64,000 bases of DNA from Marinilabilia salmonicolor JCM 21150 (GTDB lineage: Bacteria > Bacteroidota > Bacteroidia > Bacteroidales > Marinilabiliaceae), in assembly GCF_000259075.1 (NCBI RefSeq), contig NZ_AJKI01000008.1, forward strand, positions 54,414 through 118,413. The letters run 5' to 3'. Under the pieces are notes generated by a model. It saw only the letters and a program-made list of their open reading frames with translations. It ran no database searches and was not told the origin of the DNA. The position numbers and the translations under genes were made by a program. Position 1 is the first letter of the stretch. The number at the start of each line of letters is the position of its first letter. Of this stretch, positions 36,191 through 43,560 are shown piece after piece.

Positions 36191-36226
36191 AAAAACCGCC
36201 CCACTACACCTAGCAAGACGGTTTTT
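36191..36226 (-). terminator. Rho-independent terminator after the DUF6371 gene
   Basis: AAAAACCG (36191-36198) pairs with CGGTTTTT (36219-36226) around a 20-nt loop. Read on the minus strand the stem is followed by a run of nine T. It lies between the DUF6371 gene (ends 36334) and the FtsZ-like operon and separates the two units. Confidence 0.65.
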
Positions 36227-36333
36227 ATAATTAGTTGCTGTTGAAACAAAACTAACACCAAACCCCCAAAGAGAAACATCTTAATTCTAAGAGTTTGAAG
36301 GAAAGACGAAGCAGTTGCACCGAAGATAAATCT

Positions 36334-37386
36334 TTAAATTACAAAAGCTTCTTTTGTATTCGCTTTTACAAGACTTAATCGATCCACCAGCATTTTCAAA
36401 GCCGGGTTCTGTTTAATCATTTTCGCCAATATTTTGTCTTCATACGACTTTAAGGGGTCAATTTTAATGGGAAACATTTTTTCTTTAATGAAATAGTCTG
36501 CAATATCGAAACCGAATTCCCGATCTAATGGAGAACAATACTGTTCAAGGATGCCGGATACCTGAACATCCATTCCGTTTTGAATAAGAACCGCAGCCTT
36601 CTCCTGCCATTTTTCCCAACCGCCCAGGTCAGGGTAGAGCATAATCTTTCTTCCTTCCAGAGCTTTCATCTTTGAATAACTCAAATTACTAAGTCCTCCG
36701 GTGGCCATCCAGCAGTAGGCCGGATAAAAACCGGTCATCAAAACAGCGGTTTTCTCACTTTCAACGATGGCAACATGTTTTGTGCCGGCTTTAGGCAATT
36801 GATGAAGGCCAAATAAACATTGCTCAAGATGATAATTCTTCAGTTTTAAGATTTTGTGCACCCACTGAATGTAAGCGACATCTCTTTTAACCCGTTTTCC
36901 TGTTTGAGGATCGTAGAGCATGATTTTTCCCGTTCGAATTTTGCCGTTATTATCCAATTGCCAGAAGACGGTGGCGCCCGGCCAATGCTTTGATGTTCCG
37001 ATTTTAAATTCATCAATCAGGAAAGCAATTTGTTCCTTGTCAAAAAGCCGTCCCAGGAAGGAAATGAAATTGTTTTTATCGTAATGAATTAATGATTTAC
37101 TGAAAATCTCATACGAAATAAATGACGGGTCAACAGGTCTGCCAGCATCTATAGATTTCTTGAGAAGAGGCTTAAATGAAATATTTTTCCCCAAGTTGTG
37201 CTGATCTTTAAAATACTCCGTTACTGAATAATGATAACCACATTTCACTTCCCTGTCACATCGCCCAACAATTTCGGGTAGATACTGTTTTTTCTCAAAA
37301 TCGTAATATCTGACAAACCTTCTCTTTTGACAGGCCGGACAAAGGAATTTTCTGGATGATTTATCAAGGGTTATAGTGTATTCCAT
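36334..37386 (-). CDS. DUF6371 / TOPRIM primase-like protein
   Basis: This 350-residue protein has a zinc-binding N-terminus (CPACQKRRFVRYYD.. CDREVKCGYH) and a TOPRIM-like region around residues 205-260 (VAIVESEKTAVLM with the key Glu, then MLYPDLGGWEKW with Asp). DUF6371 proteins of Bacteroidota mobile elements resemble the primase/helicase N-terminal part of replication proteins. The gene follows a RecA-like ATPase gene across a 9-bp repeat array. It probably belongs to the replication module of an integrated or formerly mobile element. Confidence 0.85.
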   Translation of the reverse strand: MEYTITLDKSSRKFLCPACQKRRFVRYYDFEKKQYLPEIVGRCDREVKCGYHYSVTEYFKDQHNLGKNISFKPLLKKSIDAGRPVDPSFISYEIFSKSLIHYDKNNFISFLGRLFDKEQIAFLIDEFKIGTSKHWPGATVFWQLDNNGKIRTGKIMLYDPQTGKRVKRDVAYIQWVHKILKLKNYHLEQCLFGLHQLPKAGTKHVAIVESEKTAVLMTGFYPAYCWMATGGLSNLSYSKMKALEGRKIMLYPDLGGWEKWQEKAAVLIQNGMDVQVSGILEQYCSPLDREFGFDIADYFIKEKMFPIKIDPLKSYEDKILAKMIKQNPALKMLVDRLSLVKANTKEAFVI

Positions 37387-37402
37387 TATTGAAAATTTTA
37401 TC

Positions 37403-37498
37403 GTAACAGGTGTAACAGGTGTAACAGTCGTAACAGTCGTAACAGGTGTAACAGGTGTAACGGGTGTTACGGATGAAACGGTTGTTACGGCTGTTACG
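37403..37498. repeat. 9-bp tandem repeat array (GTAACAGGT), about 10.5 units
   Basis: Units start every 9 bp from 37403: GTAACAGGT twice, GTAACAGTC twice, GTAACAGGT twice, GTAACGGGT, then the drifting units GTTACGGAT, GAAACGGTT, GTTACGGCT and GTTACG. It fills the 122-bp gap between the RecA-like ATPase gene and the DUF6371 gene. Its place beside replication genes suggests iterons, but a neutral minisatellite is also possible. Confidence 0.85.
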
Positions 37499-37508
37499 AA
37501 AAGATAAA

Positions 37509-38570
37509 TCAGCTCAATCCGGCTCGTTTTAAAACACGCATAACCCTTGTCTTATTGGTGTTTAACTGCTCTGAAATCATTTGGTAACTCAAACTGGGAT
37601 TACTCTTTTTAAGCTCCACAATTTGCTGGTCCAGCTCTTGAACCTCTTCTTCGGTTCGAACTTTTAAGTGGTTAAATTCATAATCATATTCAATAAACCG
37701 GAACTGAACCATCGCATCTTCTTTTATTATTTCCGTCACCACCACGTTGGTTGTATCAAACCTGACAGCTGCATTTCGGACTTTGATTTGCTTTAAATAC
37801 CTTTGATTGTTTTCATTGTTGCTTTCACCGATCGCAAAACAACTGTCCACAAAGTTGATCAACATCTTGGAACCCTGAAGGTCATTCTTTGTGAGTGGTT
37901 TGGTCAGGTCTCTTTTCGGAGTATGGGCCAACACCAGGATGGAAACATTATACTTCCTTTTTATGCTCTTCAGGCTTTTCATGAGTGGGAGAGCGTCCGA
38001 TGCTTTTTCAGTACCTGTTCGCAGATAGGTTAGATTATCAATAATCAAAACTTCGCTTTGTTTACTGGATAAGAGTTGTTCAAGACTGATGTTAATGTAT
38101 TGTTCCATATCCGCAACTCCCTCCGGGAGTTCACAATCAGGATTGATTTCAGCACGAAAGAATCGTTTACTAAAATGATAGCTCTTCTTTTCTTCTGAAT
38201 ATCTCAACTCAAACTGTTTGTCAGACAATTCGAAATCGCAATACAAAACCCGCATTGGTTTTCCGGTAAATCGGAAACCCTCAATGGGAACTCCTTTTGA
38301 AATGCTATCAGCAATCTGAACCGCCAGAATTGATTTCCCCACATTGGTATCGGCAAAAAGAACGCAGAGCTCATTCTCAAACCAAAACTCGTCAAAAAGC
38401 ATTTTGGGAGCAGGCCTTAATCTGGCCTGCTCAACCCATTTATTGGCTTCTTGTATTATCAGGGCACCAGAAGCATTCTTTTCGCGTTCAAAATTCGCAT
38501 TAATTGCATAATGATCTTGCTTCAAATGATCCAGGGAAATGAAGCCTTCAGGAAAAATATTGTTATTCAT
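37509..38570 (-). CDS. RecA-like ATPase, RepA/DnaB-type of a mobile element
   Basis: ATG at 38570 (353 aa) is preferred over one four codons earlier. The RecA-fold core has Walker A ADTNVGKSILAVQIAD near residue 72, FADTN and YCDFELSDKQF as in RepA-type helicases, and Walker B SEVLIIDNLTYL near 170; LVLAHTPKRD follows. The C-terminus has a helix-turn-helix (LSYQMISEQLNTNKTRVMRVLKR). Such proteins load or drive replication in plasmids and mobilizable elements of Bacteroidota. It stands between the HTH remnant and the DUF6371 gene, all in one direction. Confidence 0.88.
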   Translation of the reverse strand: MNNNIFPEGFISLDHLKQDHYAINANFEREKNASGALIIQEANKWVEQARLRPAPKMLFDEFWFENELCVLFADTNVGKSILAVQIADSISKGVPIEGFRFTGKPMRVLYCDFELSDKQFELRYSEEKKSYHFSKRFFRAEINPDCELPEGVADMEQYINISLEQLLSSKQSEVLIIDNLTYLRTGTEKASDALPLMKSLKSIKRKYNVSILVLAHTPKRDLTKPLTKNDLQGSKMLINFVDSCFAIGESNNENNQRYLKQIKVRNAAVRFDTTNVVVTEIIKEDAMVQFRFIEYDYEFNHLKVRTEEEVQELDQQIVELKKSNPSLSYQMISEQLNTNKTRVMRVLKRAGLS

Positions 38571-38601
38571 ACAGCAACTCAATTAAAATCCAATATTTTA
38601 C

Positions 38602-38888
38602 CTAAACTGCCTCATTTACCATTTTACAAGAGATGGATTCCAGATACTCCTCGATATCTCTGGCCTTATAGTAAATTTTCCGGCCTGCCTTTCGAAACTT
38701 GATGGTCTGATTGTCCCGCATATTTTGCAAGGTGCGTCTGCTGACATTTAATAGCTTACATACCATTTGTCCTTAAAACCATCATTCTTTGCCACATTAA
38801 TACTGTCAATCTTCTCATTTAAGTGATCCAGCTTACCCAATAATTTATTGAAAAGATGCTCGTCAACGATTACAACTGTTTTGCTCAT
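38602..38888 (-). pseudogene. Broken helix-turn-helix (excisionase-like) gene
   Basis: ATG at 38888 opens a frame with MSKTVVIVDEHLFNKLLGKLD, which stops at YVSY after about 46 codons. In the next frame the conserved second half follows at once: VCKLLNVSRRTLQNMRDNQT, then FRKAGRKIYYKARDIEEYLES, ending at TAG 38602. A small frame-changing loss near 38760 has therefore separated the two halves. The family is the HTH_17-type DNA-binding protein commonly found upstream of replication genes in Bacteroidota integrative elements. Confidence 0.75.
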
Positions 38889-39255
38889 GGTTAAAATGTT
38901 TTTAGTTCGTGAATTTTGAGATTCCAAACCTAGGCAACAAGGCGCATTCGCGTTATAGTAAAAGATTGTACATAAAAGTACGAGGCGATAAAAATTAGTA
39001 GTGGATAGTATTGTATCGTATTTTATCTTTTTTACAAGTTTTTATTTGCAGGAAAGTAAATATTATTGAGCACATATTTCAAAAAATCCAAGTGCCATTT
39101 TTTTCGGGAAATGAAGTTTATTACGATATATTACGATTTGGTAATTGCCTTTAGTGGTGTTTTTTACGATATGTTTTGATATATTTCAAATTTTGTTTTT
39201 TGCATTTTATTTCTCTATAATTACCACCGGAATTATTCAAAATAACACCTTAAAT
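38889..39255. other. AT-rich gap between HTH remnant and DUF4248-like gene
   Basis: This 367-bp divergent gap has several related TACGATATnTTnCGAT/ATTTTATC-like strings around 38999-39180 (for example TTACGATATATTACGATT). It could hold both promoters and an origin-like AT-rich tract. No gene is seen. Confidence 0.4.
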
Positions 39256-39492
39256 ATGGCATTTTTCAGGACTATTTTAAAACAAGATTTAGCCGGGAAA
39301 TTATACCCGCAAAGTTCAAATGTTAATGCAGCTATGCAGTTACTTCGAAAAGAGATTAAGCATTCACCGGCATTGAATAACCAGCTGAATTTGGTGACCA
39401 GAAACAGACGGGCACATTATTACACCCATAAGGAGTTGGAGGTCATCCTGAAGCACTTCTGCATTAGTCAGGAAGAATTTGAATTGCTTTGA
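39256..39492 (+). CDS. DUF4248-like small protein
   Basis: The start ATG at 39256 gives a 78-residue protein beginning MAFFRTILKQDLAGKLYP. The pattern (F.R.I.K.DLA..Y.P.....A...L...I...P.L...L) and the C-terminal helix (YTHKELEVILKHFCISQEEF) resemble DUF4248, a DNA-binding-like family of Bacteroidota mobile elements. A longer frame from 39145 adds a hydrophobic stretch that looks non-coding. It is divergent from the broken HTH gene across an AT-rich gap of 367 bp. Confidence 0.65.
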   Translation: MAFFRTILKQDLAGKLYPQSSNVNAAMQLLRKEIKHSPALNNQLNLVTRNRRAHYYTHKELEVILKHFCISQEEFELL

Positions 39493-39572
39493 AGTTTGTT
39501 GACCAAACACAGGGCAAATATCGCAGAAAGCGGCTCAAAAGTACTGTTAGTACGAATAAACAGACCGCTTTT

Positions 39573-39825
39573 GAGCGCTTTTTCATGCTTTGGAGGACAT
39601 TAAGAGATTATTTAACTTATATGCAGAGGTTATTTCACCGGCTTTTGAGTACTTGGCTCATTTTGCAGAGTATATTCAGAGTGCTTATTGAGTACTTTCC
39701 GGAATAACATGAGTGCTTTTTGACTACCTGGCCAGTTTTTAAGAGTGCTTTGACGAAATCATTACCAATATGAAGACATTAATTGTAGTACTTTGGGTAA
39801 GGTCGCTTGATTTTGGAGAGTATAT
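39573..39825. repeat. Helically phased GAGTrCTT motif array
   Basis: GAGTrCTT or one- to three-base variants start at 39573, 39647, 39668, 39679, 39690, 39711, 39743, 39786 and 39818. The gaps are 74, 21, 11, 11, 21, 32, 43 and 32 bp, all close to multiples of 10.7 bp. A degenerate copy at 39722 also fits. At the left edge GCTCAAAAG and CTTTTGAGC form a 9-bp inverted pair (39533-39541 / 39568-39576). The 540-bp region has no convincing gene. The phasing fits a set of protein-binding sites on one face of the DNA, such as a partition, origin or control site. Confidence 0.7.
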
Positions 39826-40024
39826 TTTATTGTAACTGATAAGGTGATTTAATCCTCTGAATAAGTTGATATCTATACAACTTTCCTTTAATTGGATTGG
39901 ATAATAGTTTTTTTATTTTTGTTTGGTGAGATTTTTTGAAAATTAGACAATAAAGGCAGAGCTTACCAAAGCAGGAGTAGGTAAGAAAGGGGTCTAAATA
40001 TTTTAGTTATAAGTAAAATTGATT

Positions 40025-40032
40025 TATATTTG
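40025..40032 (+). promoter_or_regulatory. -7 element (TATATTTG) for the toxin-antitoxin-chaperone operon
   Basis: TATATTTG matches TAnnTTTG perfectly but lies only 2 bp before the ATG at 40035. If it is used, the message would be leaderless or would start inside the first codons. No other promoter element is obvious close by. Confidence 0.4.
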
Positions 40033-40034
40033 CG

Positions 40035-40529
40035 ATGAAATTCCGAATCCAAAAGCTGGAACAATTTACAGGCGAACAAGCTGGAATATATTCCATATTT
40101 CTTGAAGATGAACAACAAACGATGTTTGAACGTTTTCTTAAAGAAAATATTAGTTTATTTAAAAGTGAAATAATTGACATAACCCAAAGAATAAGAGCAA
40201 TAAATGAAAAAACCGGTGCCAGAGAGCAATATTTTAAATTTAAGGAAGGTATTCCCGGTGATGGAATTTGTGCATTGTATGATTTACCGGAGAAACATTT
40301 GAGGTTGTATTGCATACGTTATGGTAGTTCACTTTTAATATTGGGTGGGGGTGGATTAAAAGAAAAAGACATCCGGGCTTTTCAGGAAAATGAGAAATTG
40401 ACAGAAGAAAATTATTTTTTGCGAGAGGTTTCGGACTTAATAACGGAGCGCATAAAAGACGGAGAGATAGAGTATACTGCAGATTACACACAATTAACAG
40501 GAAACTTAGATTTTAATACAGATGAGTAA
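40035..40529 (+). CDS. HigB/RelE-like toxin of a toxin-antitoxin-chaperone module
   Basis: This 164-residue protein has the core of RelE-fold toxins: REQYFKFKEGIPGDGICALYDL, then LRLYCIRYGSSLLILGGGGLKEK (about residues 65-110). The toxin type usually cuts mRNA on the ribosome. It is longer than simple RelE toxins by an N-terminal helix-rich part and a C-terminal tail. Toxin first, antitoxin second is the HigBA order. The 3' end overlaps the antitoxin start by 8 nt. Confidence 0.75.
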   Translation: MKFRIQKLEQFTGEQAGIYSIFLEDEQQTMFERFLKENISLFKSEIIDITQRIRAINEKTGAREQYFKFKEGIPGDGICALYDLPEKHLRLYCIRYGSSLLILGGGGLKEKDIRAFQENEKLTEENYFLREVSDLITERIKDGEIEYTADYTQLTGNLDFNTDE

Positions 40530-40935
40530 TAAAAATCAAAACAGCAATATTTTATCCGATATATTGTCGGAGATCACCCCGGAAGAGCAAGAGAGAACCA
40601 ATAAGCGTATGTTGTTGGCTGCCAGAATTGATGATGTCCGACGGATAAAAGGCTGGAACAAGAAAGCGTTTGCTGAAATTATGGGACAACAACCATCTGT
40701 TATAACAAAATGGTTGAGCGGAACGCATAATTTCACTACAGATACTTTATTTGAACTGGAAGAAAAGCTGGGAATTAATTTAATACAGGTAGAAAAGGAA
40801 GGAAAAACTTCTGAGATTAATCTATTTTTTCAGTTAAAGGGGCAAGAAATTAATGAAGGAATTCATAACAGCGGTGAGGATATTCAGATTTATGGAGATC
40901 AATTTTTTATTTCACAAACCTCAATGGAGTGTTAA
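40522..40935 (+). CDS. XRE-family antitoxin with C-terminal extension
   Basis: The 137-residue protein has a helix-turn-helix at about residues 32-90 (MLLAARIDDVRRIKGWNKKAFAEIMG, then QPSVITKWLSGTHNFTTDTL). It is followed by about 45 more residues (EINLFFQLKGQEINEG..QIYGDQFFISQTSMEC). In toxin-antitoxin-chaperone modules such a tail is the chaperone-addiction (ChAD) segment that makes the antitoxin depend on its SecB-like partner. The neighbours fit that idea. It probably represses the operon too. Confidence 0.8.
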   Translation: MSNKNQNSNILSDILSEITPEEQERTNKRMLLAARIDDVRRIKGWNKKAFAEIMGQQPSVITKWLSGTHNFTTDTLFELEEKLGINLIQVEKEGKTSEINLFFQLKGQEINEGIHNSGEDIQIYGDQFFISQTSMEC

Positions 40936-40945
40936 ATAGGTTCTT

Positions 40946-41368
40946 ATGACAGATTCTGATATTGGTTTTCGGTTGAAGAATATTGAATTATTGGATTTTA
41001 AACTGCATTATCCGGAAAATCCTTTACCGGAAAAGCGATTTTATGATTTCAATTTAAGTATCAATCAAAAATTAGATAAGGAAAATAAGCTGGTGAAGGC
41101 GGTTCCATCGGTAGATGTTGTAATGGTTGAGGGAGATAAGCGAACAGTTCAGGCCAGTATCAAAGTCAGTTGCGTTTTTGAGTTGCAGGAGGTTACTCCT
41201 TTTCTATCAGATGAAACCGGCGAAGTGGAGTTGGCGAATAGACTTATTGTATCTATCAATTCTGTAACCATCTCTACCGTCCGCGGGATTTTATTTTCAG
41301 AGTTGAAGGGGACCTTTTTACATGGTGTTAATCTTCCGTTGGTTGATCCCGCCCATTTTAAAGTTTGA
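40946..41368 (+). CDS. SecB-like chaperone of a toxin-antitoxin-chaperone module
   Basis: The 140-residue protein has the SecB-like layout: N-terminal strands (GFRLKNIELLDFKLHYPEN, FYDFNLSINQKLD), a long middle strand (ASIKVSCVFELQEVTPF), and a C-terminal block (VNSVTISTVRGILFSELKGTFLHGVNLPLVDP). The last block closely resembles the SecB family ending with xISTxRGxxxxxTxGTxLxxxxLPxxNP. It follows the antitoxin gene by 10 nt. In the M. tuberculosis HigBA-SecB-type system such a chaperone protects the antitoxin. Confidence 0.75.
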   Translation: MTDSDIGFRLKNIELLDFKLHYPENPLPEKRFYDFNLSINQKLDKENKLVKAVPSVDVVMVEGDKRTVQASIKVSCVFELQEVTPFLSDETGEVELANRLIVSINSVTISTVRGILFSELKGTFLHGVNLPLVDPAHFKV

Positions 41369-41558
41369 TATAATTTTCTGTTCTTTTGTTTCTTGACTTA
41401 ACAAAATTCATCACTGCTTTTTTATATATTAAATACTCGTAAGTGCCTGAAAATATTGGACTAGATTTGAGTTTGTTCCTTGTAAATTCTGTTAATGAAT
41501 TTTCTTCACAAGTGAAGTTCTTCCTGCTATGTGTTTTTTCTAAAAGTTGAATTTTCAC
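41358..41558 (-). pseudogene. Truncated GNAT toxin (TacT-like)
   Basis: A GTG start at 41558 overlaps the stop of the antitoxin frame (GTGA), the usual TacA-TacT coupling. The first 28 residues (VKIQLLEKTHSRKNFTCEEN, SLTEFTRN) match the beginning of GNAT acetyltransferase toxins. After that the sequence loses the family pattern and stops after 66 codons; the acetyl-CoA-binding region is missing. It is a relic. Confidence 0.7.
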
Positions 41559-41844
41559 AAAGACTCCATTTGAGATTTATACCTATTAGCTGCTTCAATC
41601 AAATCCGGATTTGGTTTACTATCTCCAAATATCGCATCAAAGAATATATTTCTCTATCCCTTTCACTGAGAATAATCCGGTTATTCTTTGCAACAATTTC
41701 TTTAGCTTGCTTTTTAACAACCCGGACAATAAAACTGCTTAAGGATTTATCTCCACTTAATTTTTGTGCTTTTTGAAAAATCTGTTTATCATGCGATGAA
41801 ATCCTTATCTCAATTCTTTCATCTTTATTTAATTGCGTTTCCAT
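41555..41844 (-). pseudogene. Frameshifted DUF1778 antitoxin (TacA-like)
   Basis: The frame from ATG 41844 (METQLNKDERIEIRIS, IFQKAQKLSGDKSLSSFIV) is a ribbon-helix-helix DUF1778 antitoxin up to ILSERDREIY. There a one-base shift occurs near 41665. The continuing frame gives FFDAIFGDSKPNPDLIEAAN and RYKSQMESL, which is the expected C-terminus and stops at 41555. Both genes of the pair are therefore broken. Confidence 0.75.
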
Positions 41845-41976
41845 AATACTTCATTTTTTTTACAAATGTATAGTGTTTTATAGTATTAGGTGGTTTTCTT
41901 CAATGAACCCCAAGAAACGAACATCCCAAAGAATTTCTTTAAAGTTTTAAAATAACAGAGTTATCTAAAGTTGGGA

Positions 41977-42924
41977 TTACGACCAAAGTCGTTTAGCCCT
42001 TTCCTCAATTAACTCTCGGTACTCAACTTTTTTCTCTTCAGGTAAAAACGAATCATCTATAAAATCAAGCACTTTAGGCATGGCTTTTTGAAATCTCTTA
42101 TAGATATTATCAATTTGCTTCTGGTTTAGTTTCAGACTATCAGCCAAATGCTTAAAATCACCGGATTTAAACTTACGCTTTCTGCCATTCAATGTTAACG
42201 CCAACTCTTCCGGATCATCTTTTTCTGAAATGACCAGCCGGGTGGATAAAAGATCATAAGCCGGGGCCAACTGGGTCAGTCCATTTTCTAAATCTATCAA
42301 TGAGAAGTTTTTCAGGTGCATATCAGCATTCCCCGTTAAGAACGAAAACAGCGTTACCTCAAAAAACATTTGCGCATCAAACAATGGGTTCGATGAATGT
42401 TGCATTATGACCTTTCCAACCTGTTCCATGGAGCCTTTGTACTTGTCCTCAGTCAATCGCTCACTTAACTGGCACAAATCTTCCATGGGCAGTTTCCTTC
42501 TTCCAACACGATCAATTCTTTTGGTAATATAAGCCAGTTCTCCTGACTTAAGCCTGATTAAAGAATGTGGGACAACCTTAATCTTAAAGAGTTCGGCTAA
42601 ATGCATGGTTAAATCTTCATTTTCCGGCAGGTTGGCAAATTGATGAGTAGGTGGTTTCAGGATGTAGTTACCCAAAACACCAACCAATATCAGTCGGTTC
42701 TCATGTCTCCTGCCTGGTTCAAAATGAAAAGATAACTTGGCTTGCACACCTGGTACCGTTACATGACTCTGTACTACCTTTTTCGCCAATTCATGCATTT
42801 GGTCTAATGAGTAGTCCAGAACAGGAGCCTTTGCTGCCCCAAATATCTTTCTGGAGCACCTGGCATGAAAGTCATTGTCACTTTCTTCTAAAGGCTGATA
42901 GCAATATAAACACTTGTTACTCAT
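41977..42924 (-). CDS. hipT: HipT-type serine/threonine kinase toxin
   Basis: ATG at 42924 gives a 315-residue protein with an N-terminal Cys-rich knuckle (CLYCYQPL..HARCSRKIFG). It is followed by the P-loop-like VPGVQAKLSF near residue 57, KPPTHQFANLPENEDLTM (ATP pocket), the catalytic loop GNADMHLKNFSL near 215 and the Mg-binding APAYDLLST near 237. These are HipA kinase motifs without the HipA N-terminal subdomain, which is encoded separately just upstream. HipA/HipT kinases phosphorylate aminoacyl-tRNA synthetases and stop growth. It overlaps hipS by 8 nt. Confidence 0.88.
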   Translation of the reverse strand: MSNKCLYCYQPLEESDNDFHARCSRKIFGAAKAPVLDYSLDQMHELAKKVVQSHVTVPGVQAKLSFHFEPGRRHENRLILVGVLGNYILKPPTHQFANLPENEDLTMHLAELFKIKVVPHSLIRLKSGELAYITKRIDRVGRRKLPMEDLCQLSERLTEDKYKGSMEQVGKVIMQHSSNPLFDAQMFFEVTLFSFLTGNADMHLKNFSLIDLENGLTQLAPAYDLLSTRLVISEKDDPEELALTLNGRKRKFKSGDFKHLADSLKLNQKQIDNIYKRFQKAMPKVLDFIDDSFLPEEKKVEYRELIEERAKRLWS

Positions 42925-43255
42925 TATTCTCTTCATTAAACGGTACCACGGAAACTGCGCCAATACAATCTTTACAGCAGGCTAAAAGCAGGCCCATTCG
43001 GTCATTAGCCTTCAACTTCCAGTTATCTACGGCCACATCCAGCAACCAACCTTCCGGAATCAGACCATCAAAAAAGGGAAACATCGTATTCGATGAATAA
43101 GGATACTCAGATATTGGCAAGGTTTTACTTACCGGCCATTTCTCTTCTTTTGATAAATATTCTTTATCATATGAGAAACGATACCCTGTATCTGTCTCTT
43201 CAATAATTCCGGCAAAATCGTCCTGGTAAAAAACTTTTCCTTTTCTATGCATCAT
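42917..43255 (-). CDS. hipS: HipS-type protein (stand-alone HipA N-terminal subdomain)
   Basis: This 112-residue protein corresponds to the HipA N-terminal subdomain (VFYQDDFAGIIEETDTGYRFSYD, LPISEYPYSSNTMFPFFDGLIPEGW, GLLLACCKDCIGAVSVVP). In E. coli HipBST this small protein acts as the antitoxin of the HipT kinase. It overlaps hipB upstream by 11 nt and hipT downstream by 8 nt, so the three are translated together. Confidence 0.85.
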   Translation of the reverse strand: MMHRKGKVFYQDDFAGIIEETDTGYRFSYDKEYLSKEEKWPVSKTLPISEYPYSSNTMFPFFDGLIPEGWLLDVAVDNWKLKANDRMGLLLACCKDCIGAVSVVPFNEENNE

Positions 43256-43457
43256 TCAATAGTTTACTTTCAACAGGGGCCAGTTCATGACCAAACAAAG
43301 CCAACACTTCATTCACTTTATCCATTCTCAAAGTTTCTTTACCTTGTTCCAGGTCACGGATAAAACGCAAACCCACTCCGGCACGTTCAGCCAAATCCTG
43401 CTGAGTGAGCCCAAGCTGCTTTCTGCGTTGTTTTACAAATTGTATGAGATTTTGCAT
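43245..43457 (-). CDS. hipB: HipB-type XRE repressor
   Basis: This 70-residue protein is a helix-turn-helix regulator (LIQFVKQRRKQLGLTQQDLA, RAGVGLRFIRDLEQGKETLRMDKV) of the HipB kind. It is the first gene of the hipBST operon. Three operator-like inverted repeats lie directly upstream, the nearest 3 bp from the start codon, fitting autorepression. Confidence 0.88.
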   Translation of the reverse strand: MQNLIQFVKQRRKQLGLTQQDLAERAGVGLRFIRDLEQGKETLRMDKVNEVLALFGHELAPVESKLLNDA

Positions 43458-43460
43458 GGT

Positions 43461-43560
43461 TTATACCTTTTGAGGTATAAATGTAGTAAATATTTTGAAT
43501 TTATACCCGATGGGATATAAAATATTTTTTAATTGTGTATTTATACCTTATAGGGTATAT
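43461..43560. promoter_or_regulatory. Three HipB operator-like inverted repeats at 40-bp spacing
   Basis: TTATACC-N6-GGTATAA occurs at 43461-43480, with variants TTATACC-N6-GATATAA at 43501-43520 and TTATACC-N6-GGTATAT at 43541-43560. The starts are exactly 40 bp apart, close to four helical turns. The form resembles the HipB operators of E. coli (TATCC-N8-GGATA). They span the likely hipBST promoter. Confidence 0.8.

Noticed and set aside
37403..37498. Possible CRISPR array
   Set aside because: Units are 9 bp with no spacers and no cas genes are nearby.
39489..39707. Open frame of 72 codons downstream of the DUF4248-like gene
   Set aside because: TTG start, low-quality composition, and it is read through the phased motif array; the motif phasing explains the sequence better than coding.
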